Below are positions 45,924-56,167 of a DNA stretch of 64,000 nucleotides, in pieces. The position numbers and the translations under genes were made by a program. The DNA lies in assembly GCF_000014125.1 (NCBI RefSeq), contig NC_008593.1, positions 1,736,001 through 1,800,000 on the forward strand, written 5' to 3'. The notes beneath the pieces are model-generated. The model made no database searches, had not been told where the DNA came from, and worked only from the letters and a program-made list of their open reading frames with translations. The DNA is from Clostridium novyi NT. GTDB taxonomy: Bacteria > Bacillota > Clostridia > Clostridiales > Clostridiaceae. Within the stretch, counting starts at the first letter, position 1. Each line of letters opens with the position of its first letter.

Positions 45924-46388
45924 ATGGATTTAAAAATAAACGGTCTTGACGATTTAGATATACAAATTTTAGAAATATTGATAAAAGATTCTAGAACTCC
46001 TTATTTAGAAATAGCCCGAAAATGTCATGTTAGTGGTGGTACAATACACGTTAGAATGAAAAAAATGGAGGATATCGGAATAATAAAAGGTACCAAGTTG
46101 ATTTTAGACAATACAAAACTTGGATACGATGTATGTTGTTTTATCGGAATATATTTAAATAAAGCATCTTCTTTTTCTCATGTACTAAAAAAACTTAATG
46201 AAATTAATGAAGTTGTAGAATTACATTACACAACAGGAGAATATTCTATATTTATGAAAGTAATATGCCAAAGCATTTCTCATCTACAAAATTTATTAAT
46301 GAATGAAATTCAAGTTATTCCTGAAATTCAAAGAACAGACACTTTTATATCACTTTCTCAACCAATAGATAGAAACATACAACTGTAA
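45924..46388 (+). CDS. Lrp/AsnC family transcription regulator
   Basis: A 154-residue regulator. An N-terminal helix-turn-helix (about 7-55; LDDLDIQILEILIKDSRTP, ARKCHVSGGTIHVRMKKMED) is followed by the RAM ligand-binding domain (about 70-145; IGIYLNKASSFSHVLKKLNE, YTTGEYSIFMKVIC). It likely senses an amino acid. The gene is close to the Trp T-box unit and divergent from a membrane gene, so its targets are unknown. ATG 45924 follows AGAGGTGG. Confidence 0.92.
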   Translation: MDLKINGLDDLDIQILEILIKDSRTPYLEIARKCHVSGGTIHVRMKKMEDIGIIKGTKLILDNTKLGYDVCCFIGIYLNKASSFSHVLKKLNEINEVVELHYTTGEYSIFMKVICQSISHLQNLLMNEIQVIPEIQRTDTFISLSQPIDRNIQL

Positions 46389-46415
46389 TTTAGAAATTAT
46401 ACATTTCTACATATT

Positions 46416-46453
46416 AAAAAAAGATATATAGATGGTTCTATGTATCTTTTTTA
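46416..46453 (+). terminator. terminator after the Lrp gene
   Basis: AAAAAAGATATATA / TATGTATCTTTTTT with an 8-base loop and T-rich tail. Confidence 0.8.
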
Positions 46454-46557
46454 TATTTAAACTAATTTTATCTAATCTTTTTATTTTTTTACTAATAATT
46501 TTTTTCTTAAATGTAAATACTATTTGTATAAATTTATTTTAAAGGAGATGTAATCAC

Positions 46558-46767
46558 ATGAAAGGATTAGATATAACTGCACTTGTTTTAGTTATTATAG
46601 GAGCAATAAACTGGGGACTAATTGGTTTCTTTAAATTTAACCTAGTAGATTCTTTATTCGGAAACATGTCCGGTTTCTCTAGAGTTATATATGCCCTAGT
46701 TGGTTTAGCTGGTCTTTACGCTATCTCTTTCTTTGGTAGAGATCGTGAAGTTGATGATGCTAAATAA
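46558..46767 (+). CDS. DUF378 small membrane protein
   Basis: A 69-residue protein with two helices; ITALVLVIIGAINWGLIGFF and SRVIYALVGLAGLYAISFFG are the DUF378 pattern (also seen in Bacillus YuzA-type proteins). Function unknown. AAAGGAG precedes ATG. Confidence 0.9.
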   Translation: MKGLDITALVLVIIGAINWGLIGFFKFNLVDSLFGNMSGFSRVIYALVGLAGLYAISFFGRDREVDDAK

Positions 46768-46793
46768 GACTAATTATATATCTCGAATTTATT

Positions 46794-46823
46794 AATTCCA
46801 AATATTTTAAAATATTTGGAATT
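46794..46823 (+). terminator. terminator after the DUF378 gene
   Basis: AATTCCAAATATTTT / AAAATATTTGGAATT perfect 30-base palindrome followed by TTTTTCTT. Confidence 0.88.
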
Positions 46824-46828
46824 TTTTC

Positions 46829-46857
46829 TTGACTTATGAAAAAAATATGATTATAAT
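46829..46857 (+). promoter_or_regulatory. promoter of the trpP T-box
   Basis: TTGACT, 17 bases, TATAAT, 18 bases before the leader start. Confidence 0.8.
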
Positions 46858-46874
46858 TAAGTCAATATTTAAAA

Positions 46875-47141
46875 TCGTGGATCAGGATTAGTACCTAAAG
46901 TACTAAGTTCTAGAGAGTTGAGGATGGTGGAATCTCAATACAATAGACTTTAGCGAATGGACCTGTTAGATGTAAGCCGAAATCATTTTGAAAGTAGTCT
47001 TTACCGTGTTTCGCACGTTATAGCGATAGGATATGTTAGTATCTGAAAGAGATGTATTATTAAATAATTTTATTTTTAATAATATAATTTAGGTGGCAAC
47101 GCGAATACACTTCGCCCTATTATTTAGGGTGAAGTTTTTTT
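46875..47141 (+). ncRNA. T-box leader, tryptophan specifier, with terminator
   Basis: Stem I has AGTA near its base, GAGAG and the apical GGATGGTGG. The specifier reads GAA-TGG-ACC, TGG at 46958-46960, so tRNA-Trp is expected. The T-box AGGTGGCAACGCG is at 47091-47103. A terminator (CTTCGCCCT / AGGGTGAAG, then TTTTTT) at 47110-47140 is its alternative. Uncharged tRNA-Trp should allow reading into trpP. Confidence 0.93.
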
Positions 47142-47252
47142 ATATATTTTTTTATTAAGGTGGTGATAAATATGGTATGAAAGAGATCTATAGTTCATTT
47201 TTATTCATTAAATTTAAAATTTATTTTATTAGAAAAAGGAGAGTATTTTATT

Positions 47253-47774
47253 ATGAAAACTAATTTTAAAAAATCAATTATAAATTCTTTATTAATAGCT
47301 ATAGGTTTTATTCTTCATCAAATCGCCCCACCAATATTGTTTGGTATGAAACCAGATCTTTCATTAATTATGATGTTTATAATAATATTATTAAATGATG
47401 ATTATAAAACCACTTTAATTTCTGGAATATTATACGGCGTTTTAACTGCACTTACTACTACATTTCCAGGTGGACAACCAGCTAATATAATAGATAAAAT
47501 AGTAACATCTCACGTTATTTATTTATCTTTGATACCATTTAGAAATAAATTTAATAATCAAGTTAAAATAATTATAGAAACTTTTATAGGAACTATTGTA
47601 AGTGGTACTGTTTTTATACTTTCAGCTGCATTTTTAGTAGGTATTACTCAATCTGTATCATCTTTATTTTTAGCCGTAGTTTTACCTGCAACAGTTGTAA
47701 ATTCTATAATAGCTCCTATTATATATAACGGAATAAAATTATCATTAAAACATTCAAATACAAACATATTTTAA
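47253..47774 (+). CDS. trpP: tryptophan transporter, TrpP family
   Basis: A 173-residue membrane protein with about six helices. FILHQIAPPILFGMKPDLSL and YGVLTALTTTFPGGQPANII are the TrpP/YhaG signature, an ECF-S-like substrate-binding component. It brings in tryptophan, as the Trp T-box upstream agrees. AAAGGAG precedes ATG. The 110 bases between T-box and gene hold a two-codon mini-frame (GGTGG, then ATG GTA TGA) of unclear meaning. Confidence 0.92.
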   Translation: MKTNFKKSIINSLLIAIGFILHQIAPPILFGMKPDLSLIMMFIIILLNDDYKTTLISGILYGVLTALTTTFPGGQPANIIDKIVTSHVIYLSLIPFRNKFNNQVKIIIETFIGTIVSGTVFILSAAFLVGITQSVSSLFLAVVLPATVVNSIIAPIIYNGIKLSLKHSNTNIF

Positions 47775-47776
47775 AT

Positions 47777-47816
47777 AAAAAAAGAGAGAATTTTAAATTT
47801 AAATCCTCTCTTTTTT
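47777..47816 (+). terminator. terminator after trpP
   Basis: AAAAAAAGAGAGA...CTCTCTTTTTT hairpin; also suited to the convergent NhaC gene. Confidence 0.8.
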
Positions 47817-47857
47817 ATTTAATTTATTTTAGCCCCCGTATTTTATGTTGCCCTTAA

Positions 47858-49612
47858 CTACTTACTTAACTGAACTTCATTTTCATTAACTTTTACATTT
47901 TCCTCTACTTCAACAGGTTTTCCAACAAATCTAACTATTAATCCAATTATAACTATATCTAATGGAAGAACTATATATATTGGCATTCCTAGTGATACTG
48001 GAATATATCCTGCTAAAACAGTTACCATTGCTACTACTATAGCATAGTAAAGTTGTGTCTTTACATGATCAATATGGTCACATGCAGCCCCCATAGATGA
48101 CAATATTGTAGTATCTGATATTGGAGAACAGTGATCTCCAAATATAGCTCCTGTAAGTACAGAACTTACTGCTGTAATCATATATGAATGTGTCGGATTT
48201 ATAGCAAAAGCTAAAGGAATTGTAAGTGGCATTAATATACCCATTGTTCCATATGAAGTTCCTGTAGCAAATGATATAATTGATGCAAGTACAAATATAA
48301 CTGCTGGTAAAACAAATGCCGGTAAACTAGATGATAATTTAGCTACTAAAAAGTGTGATGTTCCAAGATCCTTGATAACCGCACTTAATGACCAAGCTAA
48401 AAGTAATATAACCCCTGTTATTATAAGTGATTTCATACCATTTACCCAAGTATCAATAGCTTCACTTAAAGTGAATATCTTTTGTGATATCCCCATTACC
48501 ATAGCAACTATACTTGCAAGTAATGCTGCTTGAAATAAAACTATACTAGCATCCGATGCACTAAAACATTCTCTAATTGCTTCAAAAGATGCTGGATGAG
48601 ATTGTAATAATGTAATTAAAGCCTTATCTTCTCCACCCATTATTGCTGTATATCCATTATAATAAAATCCTAAAAATGCTCCAATTATTAATACCATTAT
48701 TGGAATTACTGCATTTTTTATTTTTAATACAGTTCCCTCTTTGGGTTCAAGTTCTGTCCCTTCTGATGAAACCATAGGTTTTGCAGTATCACTTACTAAT
48801 TTTCCTGTAGTTCTAGCACGTCTTTCTGCCTTAAGCATTGGACCAAATTCTCTTAAAAATATAGCTGTAAACACTATAAACATTAATATTAATATATTGT
48901 AAAATCTATATGGAATAGTTTCTAAAAATATACTATACGCACTTGCATGTTGCCCAATAGCTTCAAATCCATCTTTTATTAAGCTAAGTTCATATCCAAC
49001 CCATGTTGAAATAACTGCTATACCTGCTATTGGCGCTGCTGTTGCATCTATTACAAAAGATAATTTTTCTCTTGAAATTTTCATTTTATCAGAAACAGGT
49101 CTCATTATAGGACCAACTATAAGTGAATTTGCATAATCATCAAAGAATACAAAAATTCCAAGAAGCCAAGTGATTATTTGTGTACTTACTGGAGTTTTAG
49201 CCTTTTTAGATAATGATTCTGCAACGGCTTTTGCTCCACCCATTTTTGTAATTAATGCTATAAGTCCTCCAATGGCTAAACACTGTAATATAATACCTGC
49301 ATTCCATTTATCTGCTAATGAATTTAAAACTTGAGTTACAACATCTAAAAATCCGTGGAATACCGCTCCTCCCACACCATAATTATTTAAAGCTAATAAA
49401 AATGTTCCAGAGAATACCCCTAAGAATAGTGATAATACTACATTTTTAGTAATAAATGCCAATATTATCGATATTAATGGTGGTAACAGCGTCCAAAGCC
49501 CAAACTTAATAGCATTTGCTTTAGCTGCATCTTGTTCTGCACCAAATGCTGTAGTTGCAAATACTACTAACATCAGCATAAGTGTGCTAATAAATATTTT
49601 TTTGTTTTTCAT
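47858..49612 (-). CDS. NhaC-family transporter, probable lysine permease (LysW type)
   Basis: A 584-residue membrane protein of the NhaC Na+/H+ antiporter family (KNVVLSLFLGVFSGTF, GYTAIMGGEDKALITLL, IGDHCSPISDTTILSSMGAA, TYGTMGILMPLTI), with about 12 helices and a signal-like first helix. A lysine riboswitch precedes it. In clostridia this arrangement marks a lysine transporter rather than a sodium antiporter (LysW of Rodionov and co-workers, inference here). ATG 49612 follows AAGGA by 5 bases; the upstream frame runs into the riboswitch terminator. Confidence 0.85.
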   Translation of the reverse strand: MKNKKIFISTLMLMLVVFATTAFGAEQDAAKANAIKFGLWTLLPPLISIILAFITKNVVLSLFLGVFSGTFLLALNNYGVGGAVFHGFLDVVTQVLNSLADKWNAGIILQCLAIGGLIALITKMGGAKAVAESLSKKAKTPVSTQIITWLLGIFVFFDDYANSLIVGPIMRPVSDKMKISREKLSFVIDATAAPIAGIAVISTWVGYELSLIKDGFEAIGQHASAYSIFLETIPYRFYNILILMFIVFTAIFLREFGPMLKAERRARTTGKLVSDTAKPMVSSEGTELEPKEGTVLKIKNAVIPIMVLIIGAFLGFYYNGYTAIMGGEDKALITLLQSHPASFEAIRECFSASDASIVLFQAALLASIVAMVMGISQKIFTLSEAIDTWVNGMKSLIITGVILLLAWSLSAVIKDLGTSHFLVAKLSSSLPAFVLPAVIFVLASIISFATGTSYGTMGILMPLTIPLAFAINPTHSYMITAVSSVLTGAIFGDHCSPISDTTILSSMGAACDHIDHVKTQLYYAIVVAMVTVLAGYIPVSLGMPIYIVLPLDIVIIGLIVRFVGKPVEVEENVKVNENEVQLSK

Positions 49613-49673
49613 ATTATTCCTTCCCCCTAGTTTTTCTGTATTGACATATACCGAAATTTCGTGGAAAGTTAAA

Positions 49674-49708
49674 ATTAAAAAAGCCTTGAGCAAATTCACT
49701 CAAGGCTT
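49674..49708 (-). terminator. lysine riboswitch terminator
   Basis: AAGCCTTGAG / CTCAAGGCTT with an 8-base loop and T run on the minus strand, 60 bases before the transporter gene. Confidence 0.9.
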
Positions 49709-49747
49709 ACTAAATACTAAGAATAACAAAGTACCTAATAAGTTGAA

Positions 49748-49915
49748 TGATAGCCCTCCACAAATAAAATTTGTGACAATCTTACATATATTTTATGCAA
49801 AACCAGCCATATAACCTTAAAGCATCGGTTATACACTTCGGCGATGTTTCCTTTCCTTATGCTTCATCGTGCTTTCCTCAACATAAGTACTCTTAAATAC
49901 CGCACCTCTATCACT
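49748..49915 (-). ncRNA. lysine riboswitch (L box)
   Basis: On the minus strand GTGATAGAGGTGCGG opens P1, followed by TTAAGAGTA, GGAAAG, AAGGAAAGG, GCCGAAG and the closing GGAGGGCTATCA, all L-box core segments in order. Excess lysine should favour the terminator at 49674-49708. Confidence 0.95.
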
Positions 49916-49940
49916 AAACTTCGATATACGCTTTCTTAAA

Positions 49941-49969
49941 ATTCTATACTATTATTTATAAATAGTCAA
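49941..49969 (-). promoter_or_regulatory. promoter of the lysine riboswitch transcript
   Basis: TTGACT, 17 bases, TAGAAT on the minus strand, just before the L box. Confidence 0.75.
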
Positions 49970-50028
49970 TAGTATAATAAATATTTTTTCATTATTTTCT
50001 ACATTTTATTTAAAATTTCGCACTATAA

Positions 50029-51342
50029 CTATATATTTATTTTAATTCCTCTTTTTAAGCTATTACTATACTCAATAAAATCGTAAATATCTTCATCAAA
50101 CAAGTCACAAAATGTCTTTAATTTTTCCAAAGGTAAATCTTCTATAGCCTTTTTATTTTCTTCACAATATAAAACTATCGCCCCAATAACCCCATGAGCA
50201 TCTCTAAATGCCATTCCCTTATTAACTAAATAATCCGCAGCTTCTGTAGCATTTAAAAATCCCTTTTTTACTGCATTATACATATTATCTTTTTTTAATT
50301 CTAAAGTACTTAGCATACCACTCATAACCTTTAGGGATTTTTTAACCGTATCTACTGCATCAAAAAATCCTTCTTTATCTTCTTGCATATCTTTGTTATA
50401 AGCTAGAGGTATCCCCTTCATAGTGGTTAAAAGTCCCATTAATGAACCATAAACCCTTCCTGTTTTCCCTCTTATAAGTTCCGCTGCATCTGGATTCTTT
50501 TTCTGAGGCATTATACTACTTCCAGTTGAAAATTCATCACTTATTTTTACAAAGTCAAATTCTTTACTGCTCCACAAAATAAGTTCTTCACTTAATCTAC
50601 TTAAATGCATCATTATTAGTGAAAATGATGATAAAAGACTTATTAAATAATCCCTATCACTAACTCCATCCATAAAATTATCAACGCACTTTTTAAAGCC
50701 TAATTCCCTAGCTGTAAATTCTCTATCTATATTGTATGTGGTACCTGCAAGGGCACCACAGCCTAGTGGACTTTCATCCATTACTTCAATATCACTTAAT
50801 AGCCTTTTTTTATCTCTATTAAACATACTGTAGTATGCCATCATATGTAACTTAAACTTAATAACTTGAGCCCTTTGAAGATGAGTATATCCTGGCATTA
50901 TAACATCATTACTGTCGGCTAAATTTGTAATAACCTCTAATAATTCATTTATATATTCTATAATTTCAAAAGTTATACTTTTAGCATACATTCTCATATC
51001 AACAGCTACTTGATCATTTCTGCTTCTCCCCGTATGAAGCTTTTTTCCAACATCTCCAACTCTATTTATAAGATTAATTTCAATAAAACTATGAATATCC
51101 TCATAGTCTCCTTCAATTTTTAATACCCCATTTTCTATATCATCTAATATAGAAATCAATCCATCAATTATTATTAACTTTTCTTCCCCTTCTAAAATTC
51201 CACATTTTGAAAGCATTTTTACATGCGCAATGCTTCCTTTAATATCTTCTTTATATAATCTCTTATCAAACTTTAATGAACTATTAAAGTCTTCCATAAG
51301 CTTGCTCTCAGCATTTTTAAAACGCCCACCCCAAAGCTTCAC
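50029..51342 (-). CDS. argH: argininosuccinate lyase
   Basis: A 437-residue fumarase/aspartase-family enzyme. TGRSRNDQVAVDMRM and the signature SSIMPQKKNPDAAEL are visible. It splits argininosuccinate into arginine and fumarate, the second step after ArgG, whose gene ends 83 bases upstream in the same direction. The C-terminal domain is a little short (437 versus about 460). Confidence 0.95.
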   Translation of the reverse strand: MKLWGGRFKNAESKLMEDFNSSLKFDKRLYKEDIKGSIAHVKMLSKCGILEGEEKLIIIDGLISILDDIENGVLKIEGDYEDIHSFIEINLINRVGDVGKKLHTGRSRNDQVAVDMRMYAKSITFEIIEYINELLEVITNLADSNDVIMPGYTHLQRAQVIKFKLHMMAYYSMFNRDKKRLLSDIEVMDESPLGCGALAGTTYNIDREFTARELGFKKCVDNFMDGVSDRDYLISLLSSFSLIMMHLSRLSEELILWSSKEFDFVKISDEFSTGSSIMPQKKNPDAAELIRGKTGRVYGSLMGLLTTMKGIPLAYNKDMQEDKEGFFDAVDTVKKSLKVMSGMLSTLELKKDNMYNAVKKGFLNATEAADYLVNKGMAFRDAHGVIGAIVLYCEENKKAIEDLPLEKLKTFCDLFDEDIYDFIEYSNSLKRGIKINI

Positions 51343-51425
51343 CTAAATCACGTCCCTTTATCTCTAATATTAATTTTACATATAACTATTTATATATTAG
51401 CCCTCTTTTTATTGTGTTATTTTTA

Positions 51426-52634
51426 TTAATTTTCTTGATTTTTAAGTTGAATCATTGCATTTATTTTGTATGGTAATCCAAATAAATTTATAAACCCTTC
51501 TGCATCTTTGTGGTCATAAAAATCACTAGCTCCAAAGGATGATATACTTTCTTCATACAATGCATTTGGTGATTCCATTCCTGCTACCATAATGTTTCCT
51601 TTATAAAGTTTTAATCTTACAGTTCCATTTACAACCTCTTGTGTTTTATCAATAAATGCATCTAAAGATTCTTTTAATGTACTGAACCATAAACCATTAT
51701 AAACAAGCTCCCCATATTTTTGAGATACCATTTGTTTAAAGTGGAATGTTTCCTTTTGCATAGTTAAGTATTCAAGTTCTTTATGTGCTGCATATAAAAT
51801 AGTTCCACCTGGAGTTTCGTATACCCCTCTTGATTTCATTCCAACAAGTCTATTTTCTAATAAATCTATAACTCCAATGCCATTTTCTCCACCAATTTTA
51901 TTTAACTTTTCTAAGATTTCAACTGGTGACATTTCTACATCGTCTAATTTTTTAGCTTCTCCCTTTTCAAAAGTTATCTTAATATAACTAACTTCATCTT
52001 TAGCCTTTTCTGGTGGTACTGTCATACAATACATATCTGTTTTATGTTCATTTCTTATATTCTCAAGATCTCCACCTTCATGACTTATATGCCAAAGATT
52101 TTGATCCCTTGAATATATTTTTTCTTTAGTAACAGGTACTTCTATACCATTTGCATTAGCATAATCTACGGCATCTTCTCTTGATTTTATATTCCATATT
52201 CTCCATGGTGCAATTACTTTTATTGATGGATCTAATGACATTATTCCAACTTCAAAACGTACTTGGTCATTCCCTTTTCCTGTGCAACCATGACAAATAT
52301 ATTTAGCTCCTTCCTTATGTGCAACCTCTACAAGTTTTTTTGCAATTAAGGGTCTTGCAAAAGATGTTCCTAAAAGATACTTTCCTTCATATACTGCATT
52401 TGCTTTTACCCCTTTATATATATACTCTGACACAAACTCATCTTTTACATCTTCTACATATATTTTTGTTGCCCCTGATTTTATTGCTTTTTTCTTTATT
52501 TCATCAAAATCTTCATCTTGTCCTACATTTACACAACAAGCTATAACATCTAAATTATAATTTTCTTTAAGCCAATGTATAGTAATAGATGTATCAAGTC
52601 CTCCTGAATATGCTAAAACAACTTTTTCCTTCAT
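51426..52634 (-). CDS. argG: argininosuccinate synthase
   Basis: A 402-residue enzyme. The ATP PP-loop [11 protein letters not shown] is at 7-17, and [13 protein letters not shown] and [13 protein letters not shown] are typical. It joins citrulline and aspartate. Downstream is argH, upstream (57 bases) an amino-acid ABC transporter, so uptake and conversion to arginine are probably one regulated unit. AGGGGG precedes ATG. Confidence 0.96.
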   Translation of the reverse strand: MKEKVVLAYSGGLDTSITIHWLKENYNLDVIACCVNVGQDEDFDEIKKKAIKSGATKIYVEDVKDEFVSEYIYKGVKANAVYEGKYLLGTSFARPLIAKKLVEVAHKEGAKYICHGCTGKGNDQVRFEVGIMSLDPSIKVIAPWRIWNIKSREDAVDYANANGIEVPVTKEKIYSRDQNLWHISHEGGDLENIRNEHKTDMYCMTVPPEKAKDEVSYIKITFEKGEAKKLDDVEMSPVEILEKLNKIGGENGIGVIDLLENRLVGMKSRGVYETPGGTILYAAHKELEYLTMQKETFHFKQMVSQKYGELVYNGLWFSTLKESLDAFIDKTQEVVNGTVRLKLYKGNIMVAGMESPNALYEESISSFGASDFYDHKDAEGFINLFGLPYKINAMIQLKNQEN

Positions 52635-52690
52635 TTTTATTGCCCCCTGTAAAAAATTTATTATTTGAATTAGGTTCCTAATTATGATTT

Positions 52691-53425
52691 TTATTTAAAT
52701 ACTTTATTTAAAAATAATTTTGTTCTTTCTTCTTTTGGATTATTAAATAGTTCTTCTGGACTTCCTTCCTCCACTATTTTTCCCCCATCCATAAAAATAA
52801 CTCTATCAGCAACTTCTCTTGCAAATCCCATTTCATGTGTTACTACAATCATGGTCATTCCTTCTTTTGCAAGTTCTTTCATTACATTTAAAACTTCTCC
52901 CACAAGTTCAGGATCTAATGCGGATGTAGGTTCATCAAACAACATTAAATCTGGCTCCATAGCAAGAGCTCTTGCTATTGCTACCCTTTGTTTTTGTCCT
53001 CCAGAAAGTTTTGAAGGATAATATTCTTTCTTATCCTCAAGCCCAACTTTTTTCAATAATTCATGTGCTTTTTTCTTCATTTTTTCCTTATCTTCTTTTT
53101 TAACTACAACTGGTGCTTCAATTATATTTTTCTCTACTGTCATGTGAGGAAACAGATTAAAGCTTTGAAAAACCATTCCCATTTTTTCAATCTTAATTCT
53201 TGTATCATTTTTATCTTTAAAGTTTATTTTTTCTCCTTCCACATAAATTTCACCTTCATTTGGAATTTCAAGAGTATTTAAGCACCTTAAAAAAGTACTT
53301 TTTCCAGAACCAGAAGGCCCTATTATTACAAGAACTTCTCCCCTTTTTACATTTACACTTAGATTTTCAAAAACTGTTAATGTTCCAAATTTCTTAGTTA
53401 AATTCTTGGTTTGTATCATATACAT
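52691..53425 (-). CDS. amino-acid ABC transporter ATP-binding protein
   Basis: A 244-residue GlnQ/ArtP-type ATPase: Walker [11 protein letters not shown]-loop [12 protein letters not shown], signature [12 protein letters not shown], Walker [18 protein letters not shown] at 53425 is used; RBS GGAGGTG lies 6 bases before it and a longer frame starts inside the RBS. It powers the permease encoded 13 bases upstream. Confidence 0.94.
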   Translation of the reverse strand: MYMIQTKNLTKKFGTLTVFENLSVNVKRGEVLVIIGPSGSGKSTFLRCLNTLEIPNEGEIYVEGEKINFKDKNDTRIKIEKMGMVFQSFNLFPHMTVEKNIIEAPVVVKKEDKEKMKKKAHELLKKVGLEDKKEYYPSKLSGGQKQRVAIARALAMEPDLMLFDEPTSALDPELVGEVLNVMKELAKEGMTMIVVTHEMGFAREVADRVIFMDGGKIVEEGSPEELFNNPKEERTKLFLNKVFK

Positions 53426-53438
53426 TGAAAACACCTCC

Positions 53439-54086
53439 TTAATATACAGACAATCTTTTTTCTGTTAAAGAAAAAATAATGTTAAAAACTGTGGTCATAA
53501 GTAAGTATAATAAACCTGCCATTAAAAATGGCTCTACTGGTCTTCCAGTGGAAGACATTTGAAGTTGAGCATTTCTCATTAATTCCTCCATTGTTATCGC
53601 AGAAACTAAGGATGTATCTTTAAGCATTGTTATGAACTCATTGCCAACTGATGGAAGTATTACTCTAAATGCTTGTGGTAGTATAACCTTTGTCATTGTC
53701 TGTATATTAGTAAAACCCAAGGCTTTACATGCTTCAAATTGTCCTTTATCTATAGAAATTATTCCCCCTCTTATAATTTCAGACATATATGCTCCTGAAT
53801 TTAAACTAAGTCCAATTATTGCAGCAACCATAGGCGTAAGACTTATTCCTAAAAACGGTAATCCATAATAGAAGAAAAATAATTGTAAAAACATTGGTGT
53901 TCCTCTAAATATCCATGTATAAAAGGATATAATGTATACTATAATTTTATTATTTGATAGCTTCAGTCCCGCTACAATTACTCCAATAAAACTTCCCAAA
54001 ATTACAGATATAACAGTTAGCTCTATTGTTATAACACTTCCTTTAAGTAATACTGGAAGCATATTACTTAAAATATCTATTTCCAC
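53439..54086 (-). CDS. amino-acid ABC transporter permease
   Basis: A 215-residue HisM/GlnP-type permease with five helices. The EAA loop [20 protein letters not shown] is present. It lies between the substrate-binding lipoprotein (5 bases upstream) and the ATPase. Confidence 0.94.
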   Translation of the reverse strand: MEIDILSNMLPVLLKGSVITIELTVISVILGSFIGVIVAGLKLSNNKIIVYIISFYTWIFRGTPMFLQLFFFYYGLPFLGISLTPMVAAIIGLSLNSGAYMSEIIRGGIISIDKGQFEACKALGFTNIQTMTKVILPQAFRVILPSVGNEFITMLKDTSLVSAITMEELMRNAQLQMSSTGRPVEPFLMAGLLYLLMTTVFNIIFSLTEKRLSVY

Positions 54087-54091
54087 TTAAC

Positions 54092-54904
54092 TCACCCCTT
54101 ATATGCATCAAATCCAAACCACTTAACTGAAAGTTTTGATAAAGTTCCATCTTTTTTTAGTTCATTAATTATTTTTTGAACTTCATCTTTTAATGCATTA
54201 TCTCCCATTCTAAAAGCTATACCCATAGGTTCTTTTGAAACCATTTCATCTAAAACTTCAAATTGACCGGGTTTTTTAGAAATATAGTATCCTCCTACTT
54301 GTGCATCCATAATTACAGCATCTATTCTTCCTATTGACATATCGCTAAAAGCCTCTGTTATTTTTCCATATTTTCTCAATTCTTTAATGTCCTTCAATTT
54401 ACTTTCAGCAGTTATTTGTCCTGCTGATCCCATTTGACATCCAATTACTTTTTCCTTAAGATCAGAAAGTTTTTTTATTGAATTATTTCCTTTTTTAACT
54501 GCTATAATTTGTCCGCCTAAAACATATGGTTCCGTAAAGTTAAGAGATTTTTTTCTCTCATCAGTCATTGTAAATCCAGCAATTATAGTATCAAATTTTT
54601 TAGATTGTAATCCTAATAATATACCACTGAACTCAGTAGTTATAAATTCAACTTTAACCCCTAATTTTTTTCCTATCTCTTTAGCTAAATCTATATCAAA
54701 CCCAACTAAATTATTTTTTTCATCTCTAAACTCCATTGGTGGATATCCATCATCTAATCCCACCAACAATTTTCCAGAGTTTTTAACACTTGCAAGTGAA
54801 CTATCAGAACTACTATTTGTAGTAGAAGCTCCCTTTGAACCACATCCTGTTAGTGATACAATCCCCATTATAATCACTAATAATATGCTCATAATTTTTT
54901 TCAT
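54092..54904 (-). CDS. amino-acid ABC transporter substrate-binding lipoprotein
   Basis: A 270-residue lipoprotein: signal ending in the lipobox LTGC (Cys21), then a type 2 periplasmic-binding fold (GFDIDLAKEIGKKLGVKVEF, EFSGILLGLQSKKFDTIIAG, TMTDERKKSLNFTEPY). It belongs to the family-3 polar amino acid binders. With argG and argH downstream and ARG-box-like sites upstream, arginine or citrulline is the likely ligand (inference). Confidence 0.92.
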   Translation of the reverse strand: MKKIMSILLVIIMGIVSLTGCGSKGASTTNSSSDSSLASVKNSGKLLVGLDDGYPPMEFRDEKNNLVGFDIDLAKEIGKKLGVKVEFITTEFSGILLGLQSKKFDTIIAGFTMTDERKKSLNFTEPYVLGGQIIAVKKGNNSIKKLSDLKEKVIGCQMGSAGQITAESKLKDIKELRKYGKITEAFSDMSIGRIDAVIMDAQVGGYYISKKPGQFEVLDEMVSKEPMGIAFRMGDNALKDEVQKIINELKKDGTLSKLSVKWFGFDAYKG

Positions 54905-54983
54905 ATTTATACACCCCTTTTTACTTATATACCCCTTTTTATAATACTTGTTTGTAAATAAATATTAAGTAATTTGCATCTTT

Positions 54984-54999
54984 ATAAATAATTATACAT
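54984..54999. promoter_or_regulatory. ARG-box-like site 1
   Basis: On the minus strand TGTATAATTATTTAT, two mismatches from the ArgR consensus TGAATAATTATTCA; 80 bases before the transporter operon. AT-rich context lowers confidence. Confidence 0.4.
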
Positions 55000-55027
55000 T
55001 TATTATTATAATTATGCAAGTATTTTA

Positions 55028-55041
55028 TGAATATTTATTCA
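55028..55041. promoter_or_regulatory. ARG-box-like site 2
   Basis: TGAATATTTATTCA, 12 of 14 like the ArgR consensus and nearly palindromic, 30 bases from site 1, as ArgR hexamer pairs require. Upstream of the substrate-binding gene. Confidence 0.5.
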
Positions 55042-55060
55042 AAATATTTTATACATATAC

Positions 55061-55098
55061 AAACAAAACCTTTGGTATTTCTACCAAAGGTTTTGTTT
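55061..55098 (-). terminator. terminator after icd
   Basis: AAACAAAACCTTTGGTA / TACCAAAGGTTTTGTTT, perfect 17 bp, loop of 4. Confidence 0.8.
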
Positions 55099-55150
55099 GG
55101 GATTTTTTATATGATCTATCCAGTATTATTATACATGTGTATTTTTATAA

Positions 55151-56149
55151 TTATATATGTTTTATAACTTCATCTGCAAATTCTATAGTTTTAGCACTTC
55201 CTCCAAGATCATATGTTACACATTTTCCTTCTTCCAAAACTTTAGATACTGCATTTTCTATTTTATCAGCTGCATTATTTTCACCTAAATATCTAAGCAT
55301 CATAACACCACTTAATATAAGTGCAGTTGGATTTGCTATGCCACTCCCTGCAATATCCGGTGCTGAACCATGAACCGCTTCAAAAACCGCAATATCTTTT
55401 CCTATGTTAGCACCTGGTACAATTCCAAGTCCACCCACAAGACCTGATGCCATATCTGATAATATATCACCATATAAATTAGGCATCACTAAAACATCAT
55501 AGTTTTCAGGATTTTGAACAAGTCTCATACTCATAGCATCTACTATCATATCATTAAATTCTATATCCCTATATTTACTTGCAACTTCCTTTGCACATCT
55601 TAAAAATAGTCCATCGGATAACTTCATTATGTTTGCTTTATGCACTGCTGTTACCTTTTTTCTTTGTTGTTTTTTCGCAAGATTAAAGGCAAAATCCACA
55701 ATTCTATCACTTGCCTTTTTAGTAATTATTTTTATAGTTTCAGCCGCTTCTTCTCCTACATTATGTTCAATTCCCGCATATAGTCCCTCTGTATTTTCCC
55801 TAACTATAACAAGATCCACATTTTCATATCTACATGGAACTCCTTTATATGTCTTTACAGGTCTTACATTTGCATAAAGATCAAGAGATTTTCTAAGTCC
55901 AACATTTACACTTCTAAATCCCTTCCCAACAGGTGTTGTAACAGGTCCCTTTAATGCAACCTTATTTTTCTTTATACTATCAATTACATACTCTGGAAGA
56001 GGTACACCCTCTTTTTCTATAACTTTTGCACCAGCTTCGACAACTTCCCAATTTATTTTAACTCCAGTAGCTTCAATTACTTTTTTTGTTGCTTCAGTTA
56101 TTTCTGGTCCTATTCCATCTCCAGGAATTAATGTTACATTATACCCCAT
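55151..56149 (-). CDS. icd: isocitrate dehydrogenase, NAD-dependent type
   Basis: A 332-residue enzyme of the isocitrate/isopropylmalate dehydrogenase family ([65 protein letters not shown]). Active-site residues and the aconitase gene just upstream make isocitrate the substrate. It provides 2-oxoglutarate for glutamate in an organism lacking a full TCA cycle. Short, monofunctional NAD-type, like the mitochondrial and clostridial forms. Confidence 0.9.
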   Translation of the reverse strand: MGYNVTLIPGDGIGPEITEATKKVIEATGVKINWEVVEAGAKVIEKEGVPLPEYVIDSIKKNKVALKGPVTTPVGKGFRSVNVGLRKSLDLYANVRPVKTYKGVPCRYENVDLVIVRENTEGLYAGIEHNVGEEAAETIKIITKKASDRIVDFAFNLAKKQQRKKVTAVHKANIMKLSDGLFLRCAKEVASKYRDIEFNDMIVDAMSMRLVQNPENYDVLVMPNLYGDILSDMASGLVGGLGIVPGANIGKDIAVFEAVHGSAPDIAGSGIANPTALILSGVMMLRYLGENNAADKIENAVSKVLEEGKCVTYDLGGSAKTIEFADEVIKHI

Positions 56150-56167
56150 TTCAAATCCCCCTCATTT

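Noticed and set aside
47858..49699. Longer N-terminus for the NhaC-type protein
   Set aside because: The extra 29 codons read through the riboswitch terminator and the RBS.
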